A DNA stretch of 64,000 nt from the NCBI RefSeq assembly GCF_029866485.1, contig NZ_CP092332.1, positions 1,612,001-1,676,000 of the forward strand, in the 5' to 3' direction. Positions 27,272 to 36,099 of this stretch are shown one piece after another. The notes beneath the pieces were generated by a model. The model worked only from the letters and a program-made list of their open reading frames with translations, had not been told where the DNA came from and did no database searches. Position 1 is the stretch's first letter. Every line of letters begins with the position of its first letter. Position numbers and translations under genes: made by a program. The stretch is from Flavobacterium keumense. Its GTDB lineage: Bacteria > Bacteroidota > Bacteroidia > Flavobacteriales > Flavobacteriaceae.

Positions 27272-28042
27272 TTAATTGAAATTAGTTTTTCGAATCCCAA
27301 TAAAAATAAGTATCAAAACAGAATACGCAATAAAAAACGGAATGATCCATTCTATTTGTCCCAAAGGTAAAAGTACGGCAATAATCAGCAATTGGAATCC
27401 TAAACCATACAAGGAAACCAAGGTCATGAACCAGTTGGGCAAGGTTTTTACCTTATAAGCATCGCTGTCTAAGGCGTGAATAATTTTATCAAAACCACCA
27501 TAAACTACGGTATAGATTTTAAATAGAATATTGACTGCTTTTTGAGTTTCTCCAGGTAAAGCTCTAGGTGTTTTGTATTCAAAAACCTTGCTGGTAGTAT
27601 CCCCTCCAATAGATTTGTTTCTTAAAATCACATAGTAATAATTGTATAGTGTGCCTTGCAATTGAATGCAAAAAAATGCAATCAAAGTAAGCCAAAACGA
27701 AGTTTGAGAAACATAACAAATTGTTATTAAAAATAGAAAGTTTAAAATAATATCAAATACACTATCAAGGTACCTGCCTACATAAGAAGGCGTGTTTTTC
27801 AATCGAGCCAATTCGCCATCGGCAGCATCAATTCCTGATTTTAGTACAATGAAAAAACCTGCCCATAGATAGTTTTCGTTGAGAATGAAATAAATTGCGA
27901 TTAATCCAGTAATGCCAAATAATAGAGTGATATGAATAGGAGTAAAGCGCGTATCCTTTAAGCTATTGGCAAGAAATTTTCCAAAAGGTCTTCCGTAATC
28001 GGATAAATCTAAAAATTTATCTTGAGTGGCTAGTTTAGACAT
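27272..28042 (-). CDS. CDP-alcohol phosphatidyltransferase family protein
   Basis: This 256-aa integral membrane protein has about six TM helices and the family signature DG-x2-AR-x8-G-x3-D-x3-D, seen as ADGELARLKN...GRYLDSVFD near residues 93-115. Enzymes of this family transfer a phosphatidyl or phosphoalcohol group from CDP-alcohols in phospholipid synthesis. The acceptor (glycerol-phosphate, inositol-phosphate or another) is not identifiable here. It converges with the response regulator gene with no gap and starts 41 bp from ctaA's stop. Confidence 0.88.
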   Translation of the reverse strand: MSKLATQDKFLDLSDYGRPFGKFLANSLKDTRFTPIHITLLFGITGLIAIYFILNENYLWAGFFIVLKSGIDAADGELARLKNTPSYVGRYLDSVFDIILNFLFLITICYVSQTSFWLTLIAFFCIQLQGTLYNYYYVILRNKSIGGDTTSKVFEYKTPRALPGETQKAVNILFKIYTVVYGGFDKIIHALDSDAYKVKTLPNWFMTLVSLYGLGFQLLIIAVLLPLGQIEWIIPFFIAYSVLILIFIGIRKTNFN

Positions 28043-28083
28043 TGATTATGGTTAAGACGATGTTGTGACATTATAGTCGGGTA

Positions 28084-29100
28084 TTATTGGGTATTTTTTT
28101 TAAAATTTTCTAAAACTAAATAGAATTGTAAGCCAAATAGAAGGGTCGCCATTACGATATGAATCGTTTGAGATCCAAAAGGAAAATTGAAATAATACAT
28201 CGCGATACCAGATAGAATTTCTACACAAAGCAAGGCTATTACCCAATCCATTTTAGTAAAACCAAGCTCCATTTTTCTGTTTCTCCAAAATAAAAATGCA
28301 TTGGCACAAACCACTAAAATAGAAAAACTTCGGTGGGTGTAGAACCCGCCTTTCGGATTTTGTAACCAAACTTCTTTTGGCAAACCTGCCTCTACAATTG
28401 TATCAACCGATTCTCGGACTTGAGTTCCAAAAAGAATTTGTACAATGGTCAATCCTAATGCGGCAAACAATACCCATTTAAATTCATTATCAATTAATTG
28501 TGTCTGTTTTTTCTCTTGAGTAGTATAAATCAAATACAACTGCACCGCAACAATAAGTAAGGCTGCCAGCATGTGTGTGGTTATTTTATAGGGGTTCAAA
28601 ACAGAGTCCACTACAGTTTTTCCTAACCATGCTTGAAAACCCATTAAAAAACAGATGAATAAACTATAGAATATTAGTTTTTTGTTTTCTTTCCAATAAC
28701 TGAATGATAGAAACAGCGCAATGATACAAGCGATACCTGCTAATGCACCAACTAATCGATTGATATATTCTACCCAAGTATGGAATGGATTGAAAAGGGC
28801 ATAATCATGTTTGGTATATTTTTCCCAATGAGAGCTTTCAAAACGTGTTGGAGCTGTAAAATTATCTTTCGCTACCAAAAGTGTTTCGTCTTTAATTATA
28901 ACTTGACCTTTTGAATATTCTTTTCCAATGGTGTAAAGCAATTCTTTTTCTTCAGTAGGAGGGATGTAATAGCCAAAGCATTTCGGCCAATCAGGGCAAC
29001 CCATACCCGAACCTGTCATTCGGACTAATGCTCCAGCAATAATTACTAGATAGACTAAAATTAAAGCTGCTTTTGCGGAGGGTAGAAAATATTTTTTCAT
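28084..29100 (-). CDS. ctaA: Heme A synthase (COX15/CtaA)
   Basis: This 338-aa protein has eight hydrophobic helices with the COX15 family marks: N-terminal [32 protein letters not shown] (heme-ligand His region), [23 protein letters not shown], and in the C-terminal half YTHRSF and [11 protein letters not shown]. It oxidises the methyl group of heme O to make heme A for aa3-type oxidases. Its ATG overlaps the stop of the CCA-adding enzyme gene by 4 bp (ATGA), so the two are translationally coupled. Confidence 0.93.
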   Translation of the reverse strand: MKKYFLPSAKAALILVYLVIIAGALVRMTGSGMGCPDWPKCFGYYIPPTEEKELLYTIGKEYSKGQVIIKDETLLVAKDNFTAPTRFESSHWEKYTKHDYALFNPFHTWVEYINRLVGALAGIACIIALFLSFSYWKENKKLIFYSLFICFLMGFQAWLGKTVVDSVLNPYKITTHMLAALLIVAVQLYLIYTTQEKKQTQLIDNEFKWVLFAALGLTIVQILFGTQVRESVDTIVEAGLPKEVWLQNPKGGFYTHRSFSILVVCANAFLFWRNRKMELGFTKMDWVIALLCVEILSGIAMYYFNFPFGSQTIHIVMATLLFGLQFYLVLENFKKNTQ

Positions 29101-30521
29101 GATTGTTTTGCTTTTTGTAATCCTAATTTTTCAGCTCTTTTTAAAACAAAATCATAGGCTGCTTGGTATTCATTTGGAATTTCGCCTTCTAATATAGCTT
29201 CTTTTACCGCTTCTTTCAGCACACCAATTTCGCGCGATGGTTTGAGATTAAAAATAGTCATGATTTCCTCACCAGAAATAGGAGGTTGGAAATTTCGGAC
29301 GTGATCTCGAGCCTCTACTTCAATAATTTTCTTTCGAACGATATCAAAATTATTGTGGTATTTTTTGAATTTAGCTGGGTTTTTAGTGGTGATATCGGCT
29401 TCGCAAAGGGTCATTAAATTATCGACATCTTCACCTGCATCAAAGACTAATCTTCGCACTGCTGAATCGGTAACAATCTCTTCTGCTAACACAATAGGTC
29501 TGGAACTCATCATGACCATTTTTTGAACAAATTTCATTTTTTGGTTCAACGGCATGTGCAAGCGCTCAAAGATTTTTTTGACCATTTTCCCTCCTAAAAA
29601 TTCATGACCGTGAAAAGTCCAACCTTGTTTTTTGTTAAAACGTTTAGTAGGTGCTTTACCTATGTCATGTAATAAAGCCGACCAACGCAACCATACATCA
29701 TCTGTATTCGGACAAATGTTATCCACCACCTCTAACGTGTGGTAAAAGTTGTTTTTGTGTGTATGACCTTCTATTTCTTCTACCTGATTCAAAGCAGTCA
29801 GTTCTGGTAAAATAATATCCAAAAGTCCTGTTTTGTATAATAATAAAAATCCAACAGAAGGTTTTTCTGTAGATAAGATTTTATTCAATTCATCTACGAT
29901 TCGTTCGCCAGAAATGATTTTGATGCGTTCTGCATTTTTGGTAATCGAAGCCAAAGAATTCTCTTCAATTTCAAAACCCAATTGGGTAGCAAAACGAATG
30001 GCTCGCATCATTCGCAATGGGTCATCAGAGTAGGTAATGTCTGGATCAAGAGGTGTTTTTATTGTTTTGTTTTCCAAATCCAAAACCCCATTAAATGGAT
30101 CAACTAAATCACCATAAGTCTTTGGATTTAGTGATAAAGCCAATGCATTTATTGTAAAATCACGACGGTTTTGATCGTCTTCTAAAGTTCCGTTTTCAAC
30201 AACAGGATTCCGACTTTCAAAATGGTAGGATTCTTTTCGTGCGCCCACAAATTCGATTTCAGTATCCTCAAAACGAAGCATGGCCGTTCCATAGTTTTTA
30301 AAAACCTGAACTTTTGGTTTTTTAGGAAGTAATTCAGATACTTTCAAAGCGAGTTCGATTCCGCTACCTACAGCAACAATATCGATGTCTTTTTTAAAAT
30401 CTCTTCCTAGAAGAAAATCTCGTACAAATCCACCAATAACATAGCTTTCTATATTAAGTTCTTGTGAAGCTTTAGCAATAACTTCGAAAATTCTATTATT
30501 TAAAGCAGATTTGTAATTCAT
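29097..30521 (-). CDS. CCA tRNA nucleotidyltransferase with HD domain
   Basis: This 474-aa protein has the class II polymerase-beta-like nucleotidyltransferase head: [23 protein letters not shown] (GGxVRD and DxD motifs), [12 protein letters not shown] and [22 protein letters not shown]-terminal HD domain follows ([11 protein letters not shown]). It adds or repairs the 3'-CCA of tRNAs. That fits the tRNA genes above, which do not encode CCA. It overlaps ctaA by 4 bp. Just 9 bp before its start lies the left inverted repeat of the GxxExxY cassette. Confidence 0.95.
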   Translation of the reverse strand: MNYKSALNNRIFEVIAKASQELNIESYVIGGFVRDFLLGRDFKKDIDIVAVGSGIELALKVSELLPKKPKVQVFKNYGTAMLRFEDTEIEFVGARKESYHFESRNPVVENGTLEDDQNRRDFTINALALSLNPKTYGDLVDPFNGVLDLENKTIKTPLDPDITYSDDPLRMMRAIRFATQLGFEIEENSLASITKNAERIKIISGERIVDELNKILSTEKPSVGFLLLYKTGLLDIILPELTALNQVEEIEGHTHKNNFYHTLEVVDNICPNTDDVWLRWSALLHDIGKAPTKRFNKKQGWTFHGHEFLGGKMVKKIFERLHMPLNQKMKFVQKMVMMSSRPIVLAEEIVTDSAVRRLVFDAGEDVDNLMTLCEADITTKNPAKFKKYHNNFDIVRKKIIEVEARDHVRNFQPPISGEEIMTIFNLKPSREIGVLKEAVKEAILEGEIPNEYQAAYDFVLKRAEKLGLQKAKQS

Positions 30522-30530
30522 GTTTTTTCC

Positions 30531-30548
30531 ACCGCAGATTCGCAGATT
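30531..30548 (+). repeat. Left 18-bp terminal inverted repeat of the GxxExxY cassette
   Basis: ACCGCAGATTCGCAGATT contains two direct CGCAGATT units and is the exact reverse complement of 30947-30964. Confidence 0.9.
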
Positions 30549-30550
30549 TG

Positions 30551-30934
30551 TTATTTAATTGAATTAACTATTCGTTTATATTCTAATGAAACTGAATTGA
30601 AATTTACCAGTAATGCGAGTTCATTATTAGATATTTTTAAATAGTTTAGACATTGATTATAATGATTTGCATTAAAACAATCTACAGTTTTTATCTCTAA
30701 AATTATTTTGTTGTGTACTACAAAATCGGCATAAAATTTATGCTTTAGTATTGTGTTTTTATAATTAACGCTAAATTCTTTTTCTCTTTCAAATGGAATG
30801 TTTAGTTGGGCAAATTCAAATTCTATGGCATCTTTATATACAATTTCAGAAAATCCTTTACCTAAATTCTTATGAACTTCAAAAAGAATTCCAATAATTT
30901 GATATGTTTTATCTTTATGTAAATAATCTTCCAT
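30551..30934 (-). CDS. GxxExxY protein (PD-(D/E)XK-like)
   Basis: This 127-aa protein carries the name-giving motif near residue 27: GKGFSEIVY (G-x2-E-x2-Y). A nuclease-fold-like core follows: [19 protein letters not shown], matching the D-x(n)-E-x-K pattern of PD-(D/E)XK enzymes (Asp, then Glu and Lys in LEIKTV). The family is widespread and of unproven function. The gene fills almost the whole space between two perfect 18-bp inverted repeats and is wedged between the CCA-adding and YrdC genes on the same strand. This layout suggests a small mobile or formerly mobile cassette. Confidence 0.9.
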   Translation of the reverse strand: MEDYLHKDKTYQIIGILFEVHKNLGKGFSEIVYKDAIEFEFAQLNIPFEREKEFSVNYKNTILKHKFYADFVVHNKIILEIKTVDCFNANHYNQCLNYLKISNNELALLVNFNSVSLEYKRIVNSIK

Positions 30935-30946
30935 TGATTATATTTT

Positions 30947-30964
30947 AATCTGCGAATCTGCGGT
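30947..30964 (-). repeat. Right 18-bp terminal inverted repeat of the GxxExxY cassette
   Basis: AATCTGCGAATCTGCGGT is the exact reverse complement of 30531-30548. It lies 9 bp from the stop codon of the YrdC-type gene. No target-site duplication is obvious. Confidence 0.9.
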
Positions 30965-30973
30965 AAAATTTAA

Positions 30974-31543
30974 TTACTTTCTAATCACTTTTACCTGCGC
31001 ATCATTTGTCAATTTTATAATTGTAGATGGTTTGCCAGCAATTTTTTCGTGGTGCAAATTTACAACATAGTCCACACCTTTTATAATTTCGGGACTAATT
31101 TCTTTAAATGATTTTGGAGTAGGTTGTCCCGATATATTGGCCGAGGTAGAAACTAATGGCTTTTTCATGCGCTCCATTAATTTGAAACAAAAAGGTTCTT
31201 TTACTAATCGAATTCCTAAAGTTTTGTCGGGCGCAATTAAATTAGGCGCTACATTCCAAGGATTGTCAAGAATCAAGGTGGTTGGATTCTCAGATAAATC
31301 TAGAATTTGCCATGCTACTTCAGGAATATCTTTAAATACATTGTACATCATTTTCTCTCCATTCATGAGGCAAATCATACTTTTTGATTCTTCCCGTTGT
31401 TTTAAAGCATAAATTTTTTGTACCGCCTCTTCATTGGTGGCATCACAACCAATTCCCCAAACCGTATCAGTAGGATAGAGAATGATTCCGCCATTTTTTA
31501 TGACTTCAAAAGCATTTAAAATTTCTTGATTGATGTTCATCAT
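30974..31543 (-). CDS. L-threonylcarbamoyladenylate synthase (YrdC/Sua5 family)
   Basis: This 189-aa protein shows the YrdC core: GGIILYPTDTVWGIGCDATNEEAVQKIYALKQREESKSM, then TLGIRLVKEPFCFKL and LVSTSANISGQPTP. It makes threonylcarbamoyl-AMP from threonine, bicarbonate and ATP for t6A modification of ANN-decoding tRNAs. It begins MMN, so the start may be one codon downstream. Together with the CCA-adding enzyme it would form a tRNA-maturation pair, now split by the GxxExxY cassette. Confidence 0.92.
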   Translation of the reverse strand: MMNINQEILNAFEVIKNGGIILYPTDTVWGIGCDATNEEAVQKIYALKQREESKSMICLMNGEKMMYNVFKDIPEVAWQILDLSENPTTLILDNPWNVAPNLIAPDKTLGIRLVKEPFCFKLMERMKKPLVSTSANISGQPTPKSFKEISPEIIKGVDYVVNLHHEKIAGKPSTIIKLTNDAQVKVIRK

Positions 31544-31547
31544 GATT

Positions 31548-32102
31548 TTAGTTTAGTTGATACGATAGCATAATACCACCTCTATAAGGGAGCCATTCAC
31601 CACTTTTATTATATTTTACGGCACTCTCGTATCGTTCATTTGTACCAATGTAATATCCTTTATAAAAACCTTGGTGCGATCCACCTCCTAAAAAACAGTC
31701 TAAATGTAATTTTTGATTAATTTTTGCTTTATAGCCCAATGTTACTCCCATAACATACCCTAATCCTTTTTCGTATTTATTAGTGTTTAAATAATTCCAT
31801 TTTTGGAAATTGAAAATGGTTGCTCCTACATGTGCTCCTAAGTAAAATCCATTATTTTTTTCTTTAAAATGGTAGCGGTATTCGGGAATAAAAAGATAAA
31901 ATTCTCTAGGATTGCCTTTGACCGATTTCCAAAATGAAGCGGTAATGTCAAATTGAAAGGTAGATTGCTTACCAATACTTGTTTCAATACCCACATTTGG
32001 AATCGTCAATAATGTTGTAAATACATTCCCTTTTAAATAAGTTTGGGCATTTGAATGGATGGTACAACTGAAAAAGATTAGGATAACGAAAAATTTTTTC
32101 AT
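31548..32102 (-). CDS. Small outer-membrane-like protein (DUF3575-like)
   Basis: This 184-aa product has a signal peptide cleaved after SNAQ (about residue 20). A series of amphipathic beta strands follows: 'NVFTTLLTIPNVGIETSIGKQSTFQFDITASFW', 'FYLFIPEYRYHF', 'GFYLGAHVGATIFNF' and 'LGYVMGVTLGYKAKI'. The pattern resembles DUF3575 proteins of Bacteroidota. It ends 4 bp before the YrdC gene start. Likely a small outer-membrane barrel; function unknown. Confidence 0.7.
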   Translation of the reverse strand: MKKFFVILIFFSCTIHSNAQTYLKGNVFTTLLTIPNVGIETSIGKQSTFQFDITASFWKSVKGNPREFYLFIPEYRYHFKEKNNGFYLGAHVGATIFNFQKWNYLNTNKYEKGLGYVMGVTLGYKAKINQKLHLDCFLGGGSHQGFYKGYYIGTNERYESAVKYNKSGEWLPYRGGIMLSYQLN

Positions 32103-32123
32103 GAAGGGGGAGATTTGATTACG

Positions 32124-32969
32124 TTACTTAATTGATTTTAGGTGATTTTTTTTAGTAAGCTTAGAACGAAACCAAAAAATGATATTATTGTTGTATTCAA
32201 CAACTTTCTTCATTAACCTAGACTTTGATTTGTATTTGTCAGCAACAAAATGTACTGGGAGGTATTTTATTTTTAACTGATTATGATATACATACACATT
32301 GAGTAATCGTTCAGACATAAAACCTAATACTCTTTCTTGATACGGATTGGTAGAAATTTCTATTTGCTGTTCTACATCTTCTAAGATTGAAAATAGCCAA
32401 GTTGTATAATCATCAACGAGTTCTTTTTTGGCTACAAGCATATTGAAAGGCGAAAAAGAATTGTTCTCAAACATTACTTTTTGGAAAGATTTTATATATT
32501 CTGGATGTAATTTTGCTACTGTTTTAGCGAGAATGTCAAAATCTTCTGGTAAATGGGATAATGCGTAATGGCTGTAAAGTGATCGTGTTTTAACTAATGG
32601 ATTGGGTAAAATAATGTCATACCCGTCTAGGAGGTTTTCTTTGTAGATATAATTTTCAAAATTAGTTGAAAAATATTCTTCTGTAATTTCTATAATTGTA
32701 TTTGCAGATGTAGTGTCTGAAAAATCAAAAAATCGTCTATAGTGGCAAAGACCAATAGTACCAACTTCATTTAAGTTCTTCCACGCCCAATACAATGCTG
32801 TAAGTTCGCAATAGTTTTTGTTTTTTTTACTGATATTGCTTCCAGTATTATCAGACTGATAAGGTAAATTCAAGGAACTTATTTCTTTCCCAACATGAAT
32901 AGGCAAAAAAGAGTTGTCTTGAATATAATTGAATTCTCTGTGTGTACAAATTAGAATTTTGCTGCTCAT
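32124..32969 (-). CDS. DUF4422 glycosyltransferase-like protein
   Basis: This 281-aa protein contains the DUF4422 signature: N-terminal ILICTHREF, 'NKNYCELTALYWAWKNL' and 'GLCHYRRFFDF'. DUF4422 proteins occur in capsule and LPS clusters and are thought to be glycosyltransferases. Its neighbours, UDP-galactopyranose mutase 9 bp upstream and a GT2 enzyme beyond, suggest it adds a sugar (possibly a galactofuranose) to a surface glycan. No secretion signal. Confidence 0.85.
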   Translation of the reverse strand: MSSKILICTHREFNYIQDNSFLPIHVGKEISSLNLPYQSDNTGSNISKKNKNYCELTALYWAWKNLNEVGTIGLCHYRRFFDFSDTTSANTIIEITEEYFSTNFENYIYKENLLDGYDIILPNPLVKTRSLYSHYALSHLPEDFDILAKTVAKLHPEYIKSFQKVMFENNSFSPFNMLVAKKELVDDYTTWLFSILEDVEQQIEISTNPYQERVLGFMSERLLNVYVYHNQLKIKYLPVHFVADKYKSKSRLMKKVVEYNNNIIFWFRSKLTKKNHLKSIK

Positions 32970-32978
32970 AAATGAAGA

Positions 32979-34085
32979 TTATAAAAAATCATTACTTTTT
33001 TTTAAGGCCGAAGCTATTATTTGGTGCATATCATAATATTTATATTCGGCTAATCGTCCTCCAAAAATAACTGAATCGTCTTTTTCAGATAATTTTTTGT
33101 ATTGATTGTAAATAGCATTGTTTTTATCATCATTGACTGGGTAGTAGGATTCTTTGCCAGGACTCCACTCGTCAGGATATTCATATGTAATTACGGTTTT
33201 CTTTTGTGTCCCAAATTCAAAATGCTTATGTTCAATAATTCTTGTATAAGGAATTTGACTTTCAGTATAATTTATGACAGCATTTCCTTGAAAATTAGTT
33301 TGATCCAAAGTTTTGGTTTCAAATTTCAAGCTACGATATTCCAAGCTACCAAATTGATTATTGTAATATTCATCAATTTTTCCTGTAAACACAATTTTAT
33401 CAGCCAATCGGGTAAGTTCCTCACGTTGAGTAAAAAAATCGACATTTAATCGAACTTCAATTCCGTCTAATAACCCATCAATTAATTTGTTATAACCACC
33501 AATTGGGATTCCTTGGTATTTGTCATTAAAATAATTATTGTCATACGTAAATCGAACAGGTAATCGTTTAATGATAAAAGCGGGTAATTCAGTAGCTTTT
33601 CTACCCCATTGTTTTTCAGTATATCCTTTAATTAACTTTTCATAAATATCGATTCCTACTAAGGATATCGCCTGTTCTTCAAGATTTTTAGGATTGGTAA
33701 TACCAGATGATTTTACTTGTTCTTCAATTTTGGTTTTGGCCTCTTCAGGAGTTTTGACACCCCATAATTGGTTAAAAGTATTCATGTTGAATGGTAAGTT
33801 ATATACTTCATCTTTGTAGAAGGCTACGGGGGAATTTGTATATCTATTGAATTCAACAAATTGGTTCACATAATCCCAAATATCTTTATCATTAGTATGA
33901 AATATATGGGCACCATACTTATGTACATTGATATCTTCAATTTGTTCGCAATATACATTACCGCCTTTATGATTTCGTTTGTCAATGACTAAACATTTTT
34001 TTCCTTTTTTATGTGCTTCATGTGCAAAAACAGCTCCAAATAGTCCAGAACCTACTATTAAATAATCGTATTGTGATAGCGCCAT
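32979..34085 (-). CDS. glf: UDP-galactopyranose mutase
   Basis: This 368-aa flavoprotein starts with an FAD-binding loop DYLIVGSGLFGAVFAHEA and has the mutase hallmarks CLVIDKRNHKGGNVYCEQ, YGAHIFHTNDKDIWDYV, FNRYTNSPVA and KGYTEKQWGR. It interconverts UDP-galactopyranose and UDP-galactofuranose in the cytoplasm. This implies that the organism makes a galactofuranose-containing glycan. It sits between the GT2 and DUF4422 genes with short gaps (19 and 9 bp), forming a three-gene sugar operon. Confidence 0.95.
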   Translation of the reverse strand: MALSQYDYLIVGSGLFGAVFAHEAHKKGKKCLVIDKRNHKGGNVYCEQIEDINVHKYGAHIFHTNDKDIWDYVNQFVEFNRYTNSPVAFYKDEVYNLPFNMNTFNQLWGVKTPEEAKTKIEEQVKSSGITNPKNLEEQAISLVGIDIYEKLIKGYTEKQWGRKATELPAFIIKRLPVRFTYDNNYFNDKYQGIPIGGYNKLIDGLLDGIEVRLNVDFFTQREELTRLADKIVFTGKIDEYYNNQFGSLEYRSLKFETKTLDQTNFQGNAVINYTESQIPYTRIIEHKHFEFGTQKKTVITYEYPDEWSPGKESYYPVNDDKNNAIYNQYKKLSEKDDSVIFGGRLAEYKYYDMHQIIASALKKSNDFL

Positions 34086-34104
34086 TGTATTAAATTTAGG
34101 GTAT

Positions 34105-35082
34105 TTACTTTTTGAGATAATTCATAGCGCGAGGACTAGTCCAAGTAGATTGAATTATACAGTTAAAATAATAAAGAATTAAGTGTTTTAGGATTAACAA
34201 ATTTACTTTTAGTTTAGGTATAAAAAAGAATACTAATCCAATTATTGCTAATAATATTTTTTCTACTAGCGTTGAACTAACTAATATTAATTGAATAAGA
34301 AAATGGTGTAACCCTTTTGTATGTTCATTAAAATAAACATGTTGTGAAATTAAAACTTCGGTTTTAGTCAAAGCTTTAGTTTTAATATTAATTCTTGAAG
34401 CACCCCCGTGTTTGTGTAGTATTGAAGTATTTCTAATTAATCCAACTCTACCTCCTTGATTACTTACTTTTTTACATAAGTCTACATCTTCAAAGTAAAG
34501 CCAATATTTTTCAGTCCATCCGTTCACTTTTTCAAACCAAGTTTTACTCATAAAAATTACAGCTCCTGTTGCCCATTCAGGAAAGACTATTTGCTTTTCA
34601 GGGTTGTAGTTCTCATTAATCAATTGTTTATTGATTACTTTAAACAAAGCCCTGAATGGTCCAAATAAAGTTCGTAGACTTGGAAAAAATCGAATTTCAT
34701 TGTAGTGTTTCCCAGATTCATTGATTTGGGTACAGCAAACAATTCCTAAATCAGGAGTTGTAGAGGCAGTCTTCCATAGTTCATAAATAGCTTCTTCAGA
34801 TAGTATAGTGTCTGGATTTAAAAAAAATAAATAATTTCCTTTTGCAGCTGCTGCTCCTACATTGCACCCATTAGCAAAACCATTATTGCCAGAATTTTCA
34901 ACAAAAGAAATGGAAGGAAAGAGGTGTTTAAATTCCTCAATCCTTCCATCGCTTGATTGATTGTCTACAACAATTGTTTCCACAGTAAATTGATGGCTAT
35001 TGATTGAAACAATAGACTGAAGACATTCCTTCAGATCATTCCAACTTTTGTAGTTTACAATGACAATTGAGATATCAACCAT
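34105..35082 (-). CDS. Glycosyltransferase family 2 protein
   Basis: This 325-aa protein has a GT-A fold: ISIVIVNYKSWNDLKECLQSI, VVDNQSSDG, 'GFANGCNVGAAAAKGNYLFFLNPDT' (the DxD equivalent is NPD) and 'YWLYFEDVDLCKKV'. The ...GFANGxN...FLNPD pattern is typical of rhamnosyl- or galactofuranosyl-transferase-like GT2 enzymes. A hydrophobic C-terminal region (ILLAIIGLVFFFIPKL) suggests membrane association. With glf next door, a galactofuranosyltransferase is an attractive but unproven option. Confidence 0.88.
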   Translation of the reverse strand: MVDISIVIVNYKSWNDLKECLQSIVSINSHQFTVETIVVDNQSSDGRIEEFKHLFPSISFVENSGNNGFANGCNVGAAAAKGNYLFFLNPDTILSEEAIYELWKTASTTPDLGIVCCTQINESGKHYNEIRFFPSLRTLFGPFRALFKVINKQLINENYNPEKQIVFPEWATGAVIFMSKTWFEKVNGWTEKYWLYFEDVDLCKKVSNQGGRVGLIRNTSILHKHGGASRINIKTKALTKTEVLISQHVYFNEHTKGLHHFLIQLILVSSTLVEKILLAIIGLVFFFIPKLKVNLLILKHLILYYFNCIIQSTWTSPRAMNYLKK

Positions 35083-35092
35083 TTGATTTGTA

Positions 35093-35932
35093 TTATACTG
35101 CTACGTCGTATTCTCTCAACGCATTGTTCAATGATGTTTTCAAATCAGTAGAAGGTTTGCGAGTACCAATGATTAAAGCACAAGGCACTTGAAATTCTCC
35201 AGCCGCGAATTTTTTAGTGTAACTTCCTGGAATTACTACAGAACGAGCAGGTACAAATCCTTTCATTTCTTTAGGTTCGTCACCAGTTACATCGATGATT
35301 TTTGTTGATGCAGTTAAACATACATTGGCTCCAAGAACCGCTTCTTTACCTACATGAACTCCTTCTACTACAATACAACGAGAACCAATAAAAGCACCAT
35401 CTTCAATAATTACTGGAGCAGCTTGTAAAGGTTCTAAAACACCACCAATTCCAACACCACCACTTAAGTGAACGTCTTTACCAATTTGAGCACAACTTCC
35501 TACGGTCGCCCAAGTATCAACCATAGTCCCTTCATCAACATACGCACCAATATTAACATAACTTGGCATCATGATAACCCCACTAGAAATGTATGAACCA
35601 TAACGAGCAGAAGCGCCTGGTACCACACGTACTCCTTTTTCAGCATAGTTTCTTTTCAATTCCATTTTGTCATGGAACTCAAAAATACCAGCTTCCCAAG
35701 TTTCCATTTTTTGGATAGGGAAATACATTACTACGGCTTTCTTTACCCATTCGTTTACTTGCCAAGAGCCTGTACTGAGCGAAGTCGAAGTATCTCCTTT
35801 TGGTTCAGCAACACGTAATTTTCCGGCATCTAATAATGCAATAACTTCTCTAATAGCATTGGTTGTAGCCGTTTCTTGTAATAAAGCTCTGTTCTCCCAA
35901 GCTTGTTCTATTGTTGTTTGTAATGAATTCAT
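35093..35932 (-). CDS. dapD: Tetrahydrodipicolinate N-succinyltransferase, with an in-frame repeat insertion
   Basis: This 279-aa enzyme of the lysine/diaminopimelate pathway shows the left-handed beta-helix hexapeptide pattern (SYVNIGAYVDEGTMVDTWATVGSCAQIGKDVHLSGGVGIGGVLEP) and the family tail ALREYDVAV. The ATG at 35932 is chosen over an upstream TTG at 35959 because that TTG lies in the -7 box. Oddity: residues ~47-56 (DTSTSLSTGS) are encoded by ACTTCGACTTCGCTCAGT, a known dispersed repeat, inserted in frame between the helical N-terminal domain and the conserved WQVNEWVKKAV strand. The enzyme core is intact, so it is probably functional. Confidence 0.93.
   Translation of the reverse strand: MNSLQTTIEQAWENRALLQETATTNAIREVIALLDAGKLRVAEPKGDTSTSLSTGSWQVNEWVKKAVVMYFPIQKMETWEAGIFEFHDKMELKRNYAEKGVRVVPGASARYGSYISSGVIMMPSYVNIGAYVDEGTMVDTWATVGSCAQIGKDVHLSGGVGIGGVLEPLQAAPVIIEDGAFIGSRCIVVEGVHVGKEAVLGANVCLTASTKIIDVTGDEPKEMKGFVPARSVVIPGSYTKKFAAGEFQVPCALIIGTRKPSTDLKTSLNNALREYDVAV
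35774..35791 (-). repeat. Dispersed 'TCGACTTCGCTCAGT' repeat inside dapD
   Basis: On the minus strand ACTTCGACTTCGCTCAGT, the core of a repeat common between genes in many Flavobacteria and other bacteria. Here it is within a coding sequence and read in frame as TSTSLS (dapD residues 48-53). Confidence 0.75.
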
Positions 35933-35956
35933 GGTGTAGTTTGTATTAATTTTTGA

Positions 35957-35985
35957 CAAAGATAGTTTTTTTGTGCAATTGTCAA
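35957..35985 (-). promoter_or_regulatory. dapD promoter
   Basis: Minus strand: TTG (35985-35983), 18 nt, TATCTTTG (35964-35957). The -7 box covers the upstream TTG codon, supporting the ATG at 35932. Confidence 0.65.
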
Positions 35986-36099
35986 AAAAGGAACTCTAGG
36001 ATACATAGTTATCAATTAACTGAATTAATTCATCGTAACTGGAAAGGATTTATGCTGAATTTTAAGTAAATTTACCCCTCCAATTTAAGAGAAAAATTA

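Noticed and set aside
30551..30934. Calling the GxxExxY segment an insertion sequence
   Set aside because: There is no transposase, no target-site duplication was seen, and the family is not a known transposase; it is reported as a candidate cassette only.
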